Origin: JANNHP01 sp031404455
Lineage (GTDB): Bacteria > Planctomycetota > JAJSAM01 > JAJVHW01
NCBI GenBank assembly: GCA_031404455.1
Contig: JANNHP010000222.1
Span: 1 to 6,015 of the forward strand
Reading direction: 5' to 3'
DNA length: 6,015 bases
Translations under genes and position numbers: made by a program
Shown here: positions 1 through 5,170 of the stretch, one piece after another
How positions within the stretch are numbered: the first letter of the stretch is position 1
How the letters are laid out: each line of letters begins with the position of its first letter
Notes under the pieces: model-generated
Seen by the model: only the letters and a program-made list of their open reading frames with translations
Told to the model about the DNA's origin: nothing
Databases searched by the model: none

Positions 1-330
1 CTTCGACGTCTCGCGGAACGGGCGCTTCAGCTCCTCCGGGTTCGCATAGGCGATCGAGTGGACGACGAAGTCGAGCGAGCCCCACTTGGCGGCGACCGCG
101 GCGACGAGGGAGTCGATGTCGGCCTGCTGCGTGATCTCGCAGGGGAGCACCAGCACGTCGGCCGGGTTCGGCAGCGTTTCGGCCAGTTCCTTCGTCCCAG
201 CCTCGAACCGCGGCCCCTGGTACGTGATGCAGAGCTTGGCGCCCCGCGCCGCGCACGCCCGGGCGATCGCCCACGCGAGGCTGCGCTTGTTCGCCACCCC
301 CAGGATCAGACCCTTCTTGCCTTCGAGCAT
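1..330 (-). CDS. fabI: Enoyl-[acyl-carrier-protein] reductase (NADH), FabI type, N-terminal 110 residues (3' end beyond window)
   Basis: FabI carries out the last reduction of each fatty-acid elongation cycle, turning trans-2-enoyl-ACP into acyl-ACP with NAD(P)H in the cytoplasm. Reading the minus strand from the ATG at 330-328 gives 110 residues starting MLEGKKGLILGVANKRSLAW. Residues 7-23 show the FabI version of the short-chain-dehydrogenase nucleotide loop (G-V-A-N-K-R-S-L-A-W-A-I-A), residues 36-38 the TYQ stretch, and residues 91-96 HSIAYA, the segment that lines the cofactor pocket in FabI. These together separate it from generic SDR reductases such as FabG. The catalytic Tyr/Lys region lies outside the window. 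A GGAGG Shine-Dalgarno lies just 4 nt before the ATG, which is rather close. The gene is downstream of tRNA-Leu on the same strand, with 216 bp between them. Function is confident; only the missing 3' part is unverified. Confidence 0.94.
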   Translation of the reverse strand, partial: MLEGKKGLILGVANKRSLAWAIARACAARGAKLCITYQGPRFEAGTKELAETLPNPADVLVLPCEITQQADIDSLVAAVAAKWGSLDFVVHSIAYANPEELKRPFRETSK

Positions 331-408
331 GCACCCTCCGACGGATCTCGAGAGTCGCCGTTCGCGACTGGACGCCGCGAACCCGGTCTGCCGTGAACGC
401 GAACCGCA

Positions 409-459
409 TCAGGTTCGTCCGGATGAACCTGAGCCGTTCCAGGATCGTCCGGATCAAGG
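409..459. repeat. Two copies of a ~20-bp CGTCCGGAT-centred repeat, 30 bp apart, upstream of fabI
   Basis: A block beginning at 410 (CAGGTTCGTCCGGATGAACC) recurs at 440 as CAGGATCGTCCGGATCAAGG, with CGTCCGGAT identical in both. The start-to-start spacing is exactly 30 bp, about three helical turns. The first copy is also a dyad, TCAGGTTC-N8-GAACCTGA at 409-432, an 8-bp perfect inverted repeat. The pair lies about 80-130 bp upstream of the fabI start codon, a sensible place for a regulator to bind. I do not recognise the motif, so a role as operator is inference. Confidence 0.45.
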
Positions 460-464
460 CGCAA

Positions 465-499
465 GGCGGTCATAGACCCCTTCAGGGGTCATGGCCGCC
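465..499 (-). terminator. Strong hairpin after tRNA-Leu, possible terminator or processing structure
   Basis: GGCGGTCAT-A-GACCCC pairs with GGGGTCATGGCCGCC across a TTCA tetraloop. This makes a 15-bp stem with one bulged A and one G-T wobble. It begins 47 bp past the encoded CCA end of the minus-strand tRNA and lies before fabI. On the minus strand it is followed by a mixed TTGCGCCTTG stretch and not a clean T tract, so classical intrinsic termination is doubtful. RNA 3'-end trimming of the tRNA transcript is an alternative role. Confidence 0.4.
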
Positions 500-546
500 G
501 CAGCAACGCAGAGCCGGGCGATCCTGGGACGGCGGTTCCGAGCAAA

Positions 547-634
547 TGGTGCGGAGGGGGGGACTTGAACCCCCAATGACCGTTAGGTCACCAGAACCTG
601 AATCTGGCGCGTCTGCCAATTTCGCCACCTCCGC
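547..634 (-). tRNA. tRNA-Leu (anticodon CAG), CCA encoded
   Basis: Read on the minus strand, the 88-nt gene starts GCGGAGGTGGCGAAATTGGC and ends with discriminator A followed by an encoded CCA (547-549). The acceptor stem GCGGAGG/CCTCCGC is perfect. The anticodon arm is CCAGA-TTCAGGT-TCTGG, with CAG at 600-598, which reads CUG leucine codons. The variable arm TGACC-TAAC-GGTCA makes this a class II tRNA. The T arm is GGGGG-TTCAAGT-CCCCC. The large variable arm and the A discriminator agree with leucine identity. It is divergent from smpB (89 bp apart) and upstream of fabI on the same strand. No integrated element is seen at its 3' end. Confidence 0.97.
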
Positions 635-723
635 ACGGAGGCAAGGGGGCAGAGGATGAAGCCTCGCGCCCCTCGGACCAACTTTTCGGTCGCTCGCGTC
701 CGCGTGCATGGCACAAGAGTGAG

Positions 724-1209
724 ATGTCGAAGTCGGGCGGCGGCAAGGACACGAAGCACGGCGGCGCGCCGACCCTCGGCAACCCGAAGGCGCGCTGGCG
801 CTACGACATCCTCGAGACGATCGAGTGCGGGATCTCTCTTCTCGGACCCGAGGTGAAGAGCCTCCGCGAGGGTCGCGCGAGCATCGAGGAGGCTTACGCG
901 CGCTTCAAGGGGACGGACCTCTGGCTCGTCGGCATGCACGTGGACGAGTACCGCTCGAAGGGCTACTCGAAGCACGAGCCCCGGCGTCCGCGCAAGCTCC
1001 TCGCGCACCGCCTCGAACTGACGAAGCTCCGCATCGAGTCCGAGCGCCGCGGGCTGACGATGGTCCCGCTGCGCGTCTACTGGAGCGACCGCGGGTTCGC
1101 GAAGGTCGAGGTCGCGCTCGTCAAGGGCAGGAAACTGCACGACAAGCGCGACGTGGACCGCGAGAAGAGCGCCAAGCGCGAGATGGACCGGGCGATGAAG
1201 CGGAGGTAG
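724..1209 (+). CDS. smpB: SsrA-binding protein SmpB (trans-translation)
   Basis: SmpB binds tmRNA (SsrA), brings it to stalled ribosomes and mimics the anticodon arm in the decoding centre, so that incomplete proteins are tagged and the ribosome is freed. The 161-residue product has the usual family length and motifs. These are GPEVKSLREGRASI at 41-54 (the core GTEVKSLR-type signature of the OB-fold barrel), HEPRRPRKLLAHRLELTKL at 84-102, and KGRKLHDKR at 134-142 leading into the basic helical tail DREKSAKREMDRAMKRR that enters the ribosomal A site. The N-terminal extension of about 20 residues (SGGGKDTKHGG) is polar and probably disordered. The ATG at 724 is preceded only by a weak GAG-rich sequence, but no better start keeps the family length. 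The gene runs convergently into the next one, with only 9 bp between the stop codons. The tmRNA gene itself is not in this window. Confidence 0.96.
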   Translation: MSKSGGGKDTKHGGAPTLGNPKARWRYDILETIECGISLLGPEVKSLREGRASIEEAYARFKGTDLWLVGMHVDEYRSKGYSKHEPRRPRKLLAHRLELTKLRIESERRGLTMVPLRVYWSDRGFAKVEVALVKGRKLHDKRDVDREKSAKREMDRAMKRR

Positions 1210-1218
1210 CGCGCGCCG

Positions 1219-2526
1219 CTACTTCCAGTCGATCGCCCAGGCCTTGAAGTCCTGGAGCATCTCGTCGAAGTTCACGCCGTCGAACGCCTTGCGCGCCGCG
1301 GCCGGATCCCCGGTGTCGCGCAGCGACTGCAGGTAGCCCGCGTACTGCTTCTTGAACTTCGAGGCGCCCTTGCCGTTCTTGAAGTACCAGTGCCACGCGA
1401 AGAGCTCGTAGTTGCCCTGTTCGTTGTCGGTCACCTCGTTCCAGCGCACGACGTCGAACCACTGGTCGAGACGGCGCTTGCCCGCCGCGACCGCGGACTT
1501 CGCCTTCGAGATCGTCTCGGGCGCGATCTTCTTGCCGCCGCCCATCGCGACGAACCGGCCGTACCCGGGAAGTCCCACCGCGACCCAGATCGGCGTGTCG
1601 CCGCCGAAGTACTGCCACACGTACTGCTCGGCGCCGGCCTTGTGAACGGTCTCCTCGTGGCCCTGCGCGGTCTCGCTGATGATCGACACCATGGCGGCGC
1701 GGTCGAGCACGCTGAAGATGCCGAACTTCGCCTCGATGCCGAGCGTCTGCTTCACGCGGTCCTCGAACTTCTGTCCGTTCTGGAAGATCCATGCGGACGG
1801 CCGGGACGCGTCGAACGGCTTGCCGGGCAGGAACTTCGTGAGGACTTCGCGTCCCGCCGAGAGGGCCGCCGTCGCCTTCTTCAACGACGAATCGCGGTCC
1901 GCGTCAGCGTCGGTGAGGACGTCGTAGTCGCCGACCTTCTTCGCGTTCCAGCCGGCGCCCATGCCCGGCGGCGCCGCCTCGCCCGGAACGGCGGCGCTGT
2001 CGAGGAACTTTTCGACCGCCGCGTGGACCTGGTCGTACGCGCTGTCGGCGGCGAGCACCTGGAAGGTGTAGACGCGGCCGTTCTTCTCGACCCAGCGACG
2101 CCAGACGGCGTTGCGGTTCTCGGCGGTGGCGCATCCCTCGGCCCATCCCGGACCCTGGCGGAGCGAGCCGGACCTGACCGAGCCGAGTTGGGGCAGCGTG
2201 ATCGCTCGGGCGAGCGCCGCGCGCGCGAACTGGCCGTCCGCGAAGAAGTGAACGGCTCCGTTCGCGCTCTTGCCCTCCTCGCCGTAGAAGCCGCCAAACG
2301 ACGCGAGCGCCTTCTGATCCGCGTTCTCGCCGCCCAAAGCCTTCCACGCCCGCGGCAGCTTGATCGTCATCGTCTTCTTGCGATCGGTCTGCTCGTACGT
2401 CTCGGCGGGCGCCGCGGCGGGAGGCTCCTCCGCTTCGTCCTCGGCACGCGCCGCCGGGACGAACGGCAGCGGGGCGCCTGCGAGGAGGACGAGGAGGAGC
2501 GGCAGCGAACGCGCGGTGCGGGACAT
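1219..2526 (-). CDS. Secreted protein with a degenerate DUF1570/peptidase-MA-like C-terminal half
   Basis: The 435-residue product starts at the ATG at 2526-2524, behind a strong GGAGG site; an upstream ATG in frame would add 49 residues of low-complexity sequence and bury the signal peptide. Residues 1-28 form a classical signal peptide (basic MSRTAR, then a Leu/Val core, then the AARA cleavage site), followed by an acidic, Pro/Ala-rich linker. Residues 45-175 form a mixed domain I do not recognise. Residues 220-330 resemble the gluzincin-like fold of DUF1570 proteins: a RPSAWIFQNGQKFED strand-helix segment, then VHKAGAEQYVWQYFGG, then PIWVAVGLPGYG. In active relatives these last two segments would be HExxH and WLxEGLAEY. 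Here the histidine/glutamate pattern reads HKAGA (295-299) and the third-ligand Glu is Val317, so zinc peptidase activity is unlikely. The C-terminus is Trp/Lys-rich and helical. The gene follows the small lipoprotein gene by 109 bp. The real cellular role is unknown, and the family assignment is by motif pattern only. Confidence 0.72.
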   Translation of the reverse strand: MSRTARSLPLLLVLLAGAPLPFVPAARAEDEAEEPPAAAPAETYEQTDRKKTMTIKLPRAWKALGGENADQKALASFGGFYGEEGKSANGAVHFFADGQFARAALARAITLPQLGSVRSGSLRQGPGWAEGCATAENRNAVWRRWVEKNGRVYTFQVLAADSAYDQVHAAVEKFLDSAAVPGEAAPPGMGAGWNAKKVGDYDVLTDADADRDSSLKKATAALSAGREVLTKFLPGKPFDASRPSAWIFQNGQKFEDRVKQTLGIEAKFGIFSVLDRAAMVSIISETAQGHEETVHKAGAEQYVWQYFGGDTPIWVAVGLPGYGRFVAMGGGKKIAPETISKAKSAVAAGKRRLDQWFDVVRWNEVTDNEQGNYELFAWHWYFKNGKGASKFKKQYAGYLQSLRDTGDPAAARKAFDGVNFDEMLQDFKAWAIDWK

Positions 2527-2567
2527 GCGGACCTCCGGATGGGCGGGCACGGCCGAGTGTAGCGAGA

Positions 2568-2628
2568 GGTGTGCCGGGAGGGAGTGTCGCGTTCCGGGGA
2601 CGTGTGGATGCGGGCCCGCAGGCACACC
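2568..2628. repeat. Inverted repeat between the two exported-protein genes
   Basis: GGTGTGCC at 2568-2575 is the exact reverse complement of GGCACACC at 2621-2628. A perfect 12-bp palindrome TGCGGGCCCGCA sits just inside the right arm at 2609-2620. The structure begins 7 bp beyond the stop codon of the lipoprotein gene, in the 109-bp gap before the next minus-strand gene. It could slow or stop transcription between the two, but there is no T tract. A TACACT hexamer (2561-2556 on the minus strand) could be a -10 box for the downstream gene; I see no matching -35. Confidence 0.3.
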
Positions 2629-2635
2629 AGGACGG

Positions 2636-3070
2636 CTACTGGGGCGATGTGTGGATCTGGACGATGGTCTCACCGTCGCCGGGCGTGATCATCACCATGC
2701 ACTTGCGCTTGTCCTTCTCGGCCTCGATGACGCTGGAGGTCCCGTCGAGTTCCATCACGGGCTTCAGGGTCCACCCCTCGGCCTTCAGACGCTCCTGGTA
2801 GAAGGCGGACGCCTCCGGGACCGTGCCCTTGGCGCGGAAGTTCACCATCATCTCCGTCCCCTGGGCGACGGACGCCGCCACCGTCGCGTCCTTCGGGCTG
2901 GGGACGTCCTTCGGAAAGTTCGAAGGCAGCGCGACGGTCCCCGAGGCGCCGGCCCGCACGTGCGCGGTCTCGCCGGAGGAGTCCTTCACGTCGATGCTGA
3001 CGTCGCCACTCGGGCCGCATCCGGCGCCGGCGAGGAGCAGCAGCGTCAGCGCGGCGAAGTTGCGATTCAT
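2636..3070 (-). CDS. Small probable lipoprotein, unknown function
   Basis: The 144-residue product starts at the ATG at 3070-3068, with an AGGAGG Shine-Dalgarno about 9 nt upstream. Residues 1-17 are a short hydrophobic export signal (MNRNFAALTLLLLAGAG) followed by Cys18, which fits a lipoprotein, although the residue three before the Cys is Gly and not the usual Leu. After a flexible stretch, residues 50-144 form one compact domain: a FPKDVPSPKDATV entry, an MMVNFRAKG strand, a SAFYQERLKAEGW helix, then alternating strands ending TIVQIHTS. This layout (proline-rich entry, FY..L...GW helix, charged beta hairpins) recurs in small exported proteins of many Gram-negative bacteria, but I know no proven function. 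The gene lies upstream of the DUF1570-like gene on the same strand, so the two exported products may be co-expressed. A TACGAT hexamer about 56 nt before the start is a weak -10 candidate. Confidence 0.82.
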   Translation of the reverse strand: MNRNFAALTLLLLAGAGCGPSGDVSIDVKDSSGETAHVRAGASGTVALPSNFPKDVPSPKDATVAASVAQGTEMMVNFRAKGTVPEASAFYQERLKAEGWTLKPVMELDGTSSVIEAEKDKRKCMVMITPGDGETIVQIHTSPQ

Positions 3071-3173
3071 GGGCTAGTCCTCCTGTTGCGCGTTGCCGGG
3101 AAGGCTACGCCGGGCGGGGCGCGAGATCGTATGGGAAGGGGGTACCGGGGGGTTCTTGCCGCGCGTAGCGGGG

Positions 3174-3218
3174 GCGCGCACGGGAACTGTCCGGTCGTTG
3201 TACGACCGGCGTGCGCGC
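3174..3218. repeat. Nested double hairpin
   Basis: The inner stem is CCGGTCGT (3191-3198) with ACGACCGG (3202-3209), a perfect 8-bp stem on a TGT loop. An outer stem, GCGCGCAC (3174-3181) with GTGCGCGC (3211-3218), adds another perfect 8 bp after a 9-nt unpaired stretch on the left. It lies outside the direct-repeat pair, between the lipoprotein promoter region and the left repeat. It may mark the edge of the element or act as a terminator for transcription from the right; there is no T tract in either direction. Confidence 0.5.
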
Positions 3219-3285
3219 GGCGAAGGTGGTGAAGGCTGGCGGACGCCGCGAGGAGGAGCTGTCTTCCGGCCACGCTCAGACGAGT

Positions 3286-3347
3286 GCGTTCGATGACCGA
3301 GGAGGACACTCGTTGACGGTCGTTCGGGATACAGACGGGATACGGCG
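3286..3347 (+). repeat. Left copy of 62-bp direct repeat (iteron-like core)
   Basis: This stretch matches 3783-3844 without gaps at about 50 of 62 positions by eye, and the last 23 bases (3325-3347) are identical. The core contains CGGGATACAGACGGGATAC, that is, GGGATAC twice at an 11-bp step, so both motifs face the same side of the helix. No other GGGATAC pair was seen in the window. The arrangement resembles binding iterons for a replication initiator or repressor, although site-specific recombination ends are also possible. Confidence 0.8.
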
Positions 3348-3405
3348 ACGAGGCGAGGAAGGCGTCGCCCCGAACCGGGTGCGCGACGCGCCAGCGTGAG
3401 TTTGG

Positions 3406-3443
3406 CGTGCGACGTGAGGGCCAGCCCGACGACACGTCGCATG
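3406..3443. repeat. Hairpin, 11-bp stem
   Basis: TGCGACGTG (3408-3416) pairs perfectly with CACGTCGCA (3433-3441). The stem extends two more pairs through a G-T wobble and a C-G pair, around a 16-nt loop that itself contains GGGCcaGCCC. It is the first of five hairpins between the two direct-repeat copies. Confidence 0.55.
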
Positions 3444-3456
3444 GCGCGGAGCCGTA

Positions 3457-3481
3457 GGAAACCGTCCTGCGGACGGTTTCC
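3457..3481. repeat. Perfect 11-bp hairpin with 3-nt loop
   Basis: GGAAACCGTCC (3457-3467) and GGACGGTTTCC (3471-3481) are exact reverse complements around a TGC loop. This is the tightest hairpin in the cluster. It is not followed by a T run, so it does not look like an intrinsic terminator. Extrusion as a cruciform or folding in single-stranded DNA or RNA is plausible. Confidence 0.7.
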
Positions 3482-3546
3482 CCGCGCCCCTCGCGTGGCA
3501 CACCAAACCCGGGGGTGCTCCCGAAGGCGCCACTGGCGCGTTCCGA

Positions 3547-3576
3547 TCGCCGCGGCCGAGGAACGGCCGCAGGCGA
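3547..3576. repeat. 12-bp hairpin with one bulged A
   Basis: TCGCC-GCGGCCG (3547-3558) pairs with CGGCCGC-A-GGCGA (3564-3576) around an AGGAA loop. All twelve pairs are Watson-Crick and a single A (3571) is bulged. It is the third hairpin of the cluster upstream of the rep gene. Confidence 0.6.
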
Positions 3577-3622
3577 CCGCGCCCGTTCAAGTCAAACTCC
3601 CCGCGGGCCTTCATCGAAACAA

Positions 3623-3679
3623 GGGGGAATTGCACCCCGAGGCGCGGCGACGCCGCGCCGGAGGGGTTTCAATTCCCCC
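3623..3679. repeat. Long hairpin, 23 paired positions in three blocks
   Basis: The arms pair in three perfect blocks separated by small internal loops. GGGGGAATTG (3623-3632) pairs with CAATTCCCCC (3670-3679). ACCCC (3634-3638) pairs with GGGGT (3663-3667). GGCGCGGC (3641-3648) pairs with GCCGCGCC (3652-3659) on a GAC loop. The structure mixes an AT-containing outer stem with a very GC-rich tip, which chance in a GC-rich genome would not readily produce. It is the largest structure in the window. Confidence 0.75.
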
Positions 3680-3684
3680 CACGA

Positions 3685-3728
3685 CACCACGCACGAGCGG
3701 GCGGCACCGCCGCCCGCGGTGCGTGGTG
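3685..3728. repeat. Long hairpin, 18 paired positions in two blocks
   Basis: CACCACGCAC (3685-3694) pairs with GTGCGTGGTG (3719-3728). Inside, CGGGCGGC (3698-3705) pairs with GCCGCCCG (3709-3716) on an ACC loop, with GAG and CG as the internal loop sides. It starts only 5 bp after the preceding long hairpin. The two share the same plan: a 10-bp outer stem, a small internal loop, and an 8-bp GC tip with a 3-nt loop. Confidence 0.75.
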
Positions 3729-3782
3729 GAGGCGGGGGGACGTTCGCCCGCCGCGATGCGAGTCCGTCAGGCTCCGGCACGG

Positions 3783-3844
3783 GCGCTCGTGAACCGAAAA
3801 CGACGCTCGTGGACGGTCTCGCGGGATACAGACGGGATACGGCG
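3783..3844 (+). repeat. Right copy of 62-bp direct repeat, abutting the rep start codon
   Basis: This is the second copy of the repeat at 3286-3347, identical over the last 23 bases (3822-3844) and carrying the same tandem GGGATAC. It ends 8 bp before the GTG start at 3853, so anything bound here would sit over the promoter-proximal and translation-start region of the rep gene. A short motif CGCTCGTG occurs three times here, at 3784, 3804 and 3848, the last one including the start codon. Autoregulation by the Rep protein is a reasonable inference. Confidence 0.8.
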
Positions 3845-3852
3845 GTGCGCTC

Positions 3853-5067
3853 GTGAGCACCGCTTGCGACGCGGTCGCCGACGCTCTTGCGCCGGAACAC
3901 GACGACATCCATCTCGACTGGATGACGGCGACCCACCACGACAAGGAACAACTCCGTCAGCTCACGCGCGGCGAGCTGCGGGAGTCGCGTCCCTTCTGGC
4001 CCTACAAGTGGGCGGAGGAAGACGCGGACGGCGTGCGGATCATGGGCGGCGGTCCTGCGCCGCGTCCGTTCCTCCTGGAGATCCGCGGCGAGGCGTTTGG
4101 GCGGCGGCGCGCGGCCGGGAAGGACGACATCGGCACGGTGGCCATGGCGGCGTTCAACGGTCTGCACTGCACGCGCCTCGACATTGCGCGCGACGTGACG
4201 AACGAGCTGACGCCGTCGTGGCTCCGGTCGGCGTGGGACGAGGGCCGTCGCGTGTCGCTCTGGCGGCGTCGCAAGTGGACGGACGAGGGGGCGACGGGGC
4301 ACATGCTGCGACTCGGCGGCGCGGACAGCCTCGTCGCGCTCCGTGTCTACGACAAGCGCGCTGAGATGCTCGAGCGCGGCGAGTCGTGCTCCTTCCCGCG
4401 TCTCACTCGTTGGGAACTCGTGCTCCGCGGGGATCGCGCGGCGAGCGCGCTCGATCAACTCTCGCGTCTCTTCGTCGGCGCGGACTCGGAGACGGGCGAG
4501 GAACTGTGGCCCGTTCACGGGCTGTGGTGCGCGTGGCTGTCGAGCAGCCTGACCGTGACAACCGAGCCGGTCGATCGACGCAACAAGCACCAGCAGCGCG
4601 CGAAGGCGTCGCCCGATCCGGCATGGGAGCGGTTCGTCAGCGCGCAGAGCGGTGCAACGCTCTCGGCCGAGGCGCGCGAGGTGTGCGTCGCCGAGCGCGC
4701 GGCCAACTTCGCGAAGTGGTTCTGTTCCTCCGTCGCTCCCTCTCTCGCTCTCATGGTGAAGCTGGTCGGATGGAAGAACGTGTACCGCCTCGCGAGGTCG
4801 GCGAGCCGTCGCGTTGGCCCCGGTCAGCGAGTACTGCTGGGCGACCTGGGCGAAGCTGCGCCCGCCGCAAGGGAAGTCGTCCGGGACCGCATCGGCCCGC
4901 GGCCCAAACCGCGGTTCCTTCCGATCGACCCAGAGATGCTCCGACCGTCGGGCGCGCTGTCCTACCTGTCGATGCAGAAGGGCTATCCGGCCCCGGCGCG
5001 AGTGCCGAGTCGCGCGCGAACTCCTCGGAAGCCGAGCGAGCGCCGGGGGACCCGGCGGGAAGGTTGA
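3853..5067 (+). CDS. Rep_trans-family (pT181-like) replication initiation factor
   Basis: Proteins of this family nick one strand at an origin through a tyrosine and start rolling-circle replication of plasmids, filamentous phages or integrative elements. The 404-residue product shows the family layout in order: LDWMTAT at 21-27, RPFLLEIRGEAFG at 71-83, CTRLDIARDVTNE at 106-118, MLRLGGADSLVALRVYDKRAEM at 151-172 (split here only by description: MLRLGG, then LRVYDKRAEM), RWELVLRGDRA at 186-196, and a C-terminal helical part with WFCSSVAPSLALMVKLVGW at 289-307. The last ~55 residues are basic and Pro/Ser-rich. The reading frame is closed by TGA at 3790 and has no ATG before residue 24, so GTG 3853 is the only reasonable start, although no clear Shine-Dalgarno precedes it. 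The segment that often reads Y-[IFL]-G-S here reads MLRLGG, so the nicking tyrosine may be missing or placed elsewhere. The gene stands alone, behind a repeat/hairpin region that may be its origin. A degraded or domesticated copy cannot be excluded. Confidence 0.75.
   Translation: MSTACDAVADALAPEHDDIHLDWMTATHHDKEQLRQLTRGELRESRPFWPYKWAEEDADGVRIMGGGPAPRPFLLEIRGEAFGRRRAAGKDDIGTVAMAAFNGLHCTRLDIARDVTNELTPSWLRSAWDEGRRVSLWRRRKWTDEGATGHMLRLGGADSLVALRVYDKRAEMLERGESCSFPRLTRWELVLRGDRAASALDQLSRLFVGADSETGEELWPVHGLWCAWLSSSLTVTTEPVDRRNKHQQRAKASPDPAWERFVSAQSGATLSAEAREVCVAERAANFAKWFCSSVAPSLALMVKLVGWKNVYRLARSASRRVGPGQRVLLGDLGEAAPAAREVVRDRIGPRPKPRFLPIDPEMLRPSGALSYLSMQKGYPAPARVPSRARTPRKPSERRGTRREG
5041..5057. 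repeat. 7-bp hairpin overlapping the 3' end of rep
   Basis: CGCCGGG (5041-5047) and CCCGGCG (5051-5057) pair perfectly around GGA, 8 bp before the TGA stop of the rep gene. The repeat falls inside the basic, low-complexity C-terminal tail, where codon constraint is weak. It may be incidental in such GC-rich sequence. Confidence 0.35.
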
Positions 5068-5170
5068 GCCCTACGGCCAGCTCACCCGGTCGCCGCCTCG
5101 GCGATCCCGCTGGGGGCGGCCCAGAACGGTCGCGCTCGCGAATTCCTGCTCGATCCGTCCGAGGAGCGGA

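Larger units (their letters stand above)
3071..3852. other. Gene-free, hairpin-rich intergenic region upstream of the rep gene
   Basis: I see no convincing protein gene in these roughly 780 bases. Reading frames here give Arg/Pro/Ala-rich translations without recognisable domains and without good ribosome binding sites. What it does hold is structure: a nested hairpin at 3174-3218, a 62-bp direct repeat at 3286-3347 and again at 3783-3844, and five further strong hairpins at 3406-3443, 3457-3481, 3547-3576, 3623-3679 and 3685-3728, all between the repeat copies. Such a concentration directly before a replication-initiation gene suggests an origin region or a structured RNA. The first ~100 bases also carry the promoter region of the minus-strand lipoprotein gene. 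Confidence 0.7.

Noticed and set aside
583..1140. Minus-strand 185-codon frame opposite smpB running into the tRNA
   Set aside because: It overlaps tRNA-Leu and mirrors smpB, so it is an antisense shadow.
1390..2562. Plus-strand 390-codon open frame opposite the secreted-protein gene
   Set aside because: The minus-strand frame has a signal peptide, strong ribosome binding site and natural composition. The plus frame is Arg/Leu/Ala-rich shadow.
3211..3399. Small 62-codon plus-strand frame whose TGA overlaps a GTG (GTGA), as in translational coupling
   Set aside because: It includes the left direct repeat, has no Shine-Dalgarno and no conserved look, and the GTG it overlaps leads into a spurious frame.
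3667..3684. GTTTCAATTCCCCCC stretch resembling the end of a CRISPR repeat
   Set aside because: Only one occurrence, no regularly spaced copies and no cas gene. The bases are the right arm of the long hairpin 3623-3679.
3286..3844. Retron-type locus (structured RNA gene before its enzyme)
   Set aside because: The downstream protein shows Rep_trans motifs and has no reverse-transcriptase YxDD box, so the resemblance is only in having a structured upstream region.
3396..4364. Long plus-strand open frame of 322 codons overlapping the rep gene
   Set aside because: It is out of frame with the rep gene, its translation is Arg/Ala/Pro/Gly-rich with no domain, and its left part crosses the hairpin cluster. 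The rep frame at 3853 has clear family motifs.
3592..4590. Long minus-strand open frame of 332 codons opposite the rep gene
   Set aside because: Antisense shadow of GC-rich coding sequence: Arg/Ala/Pro-rich translation, no recognisable motif and no ribosome binding site.
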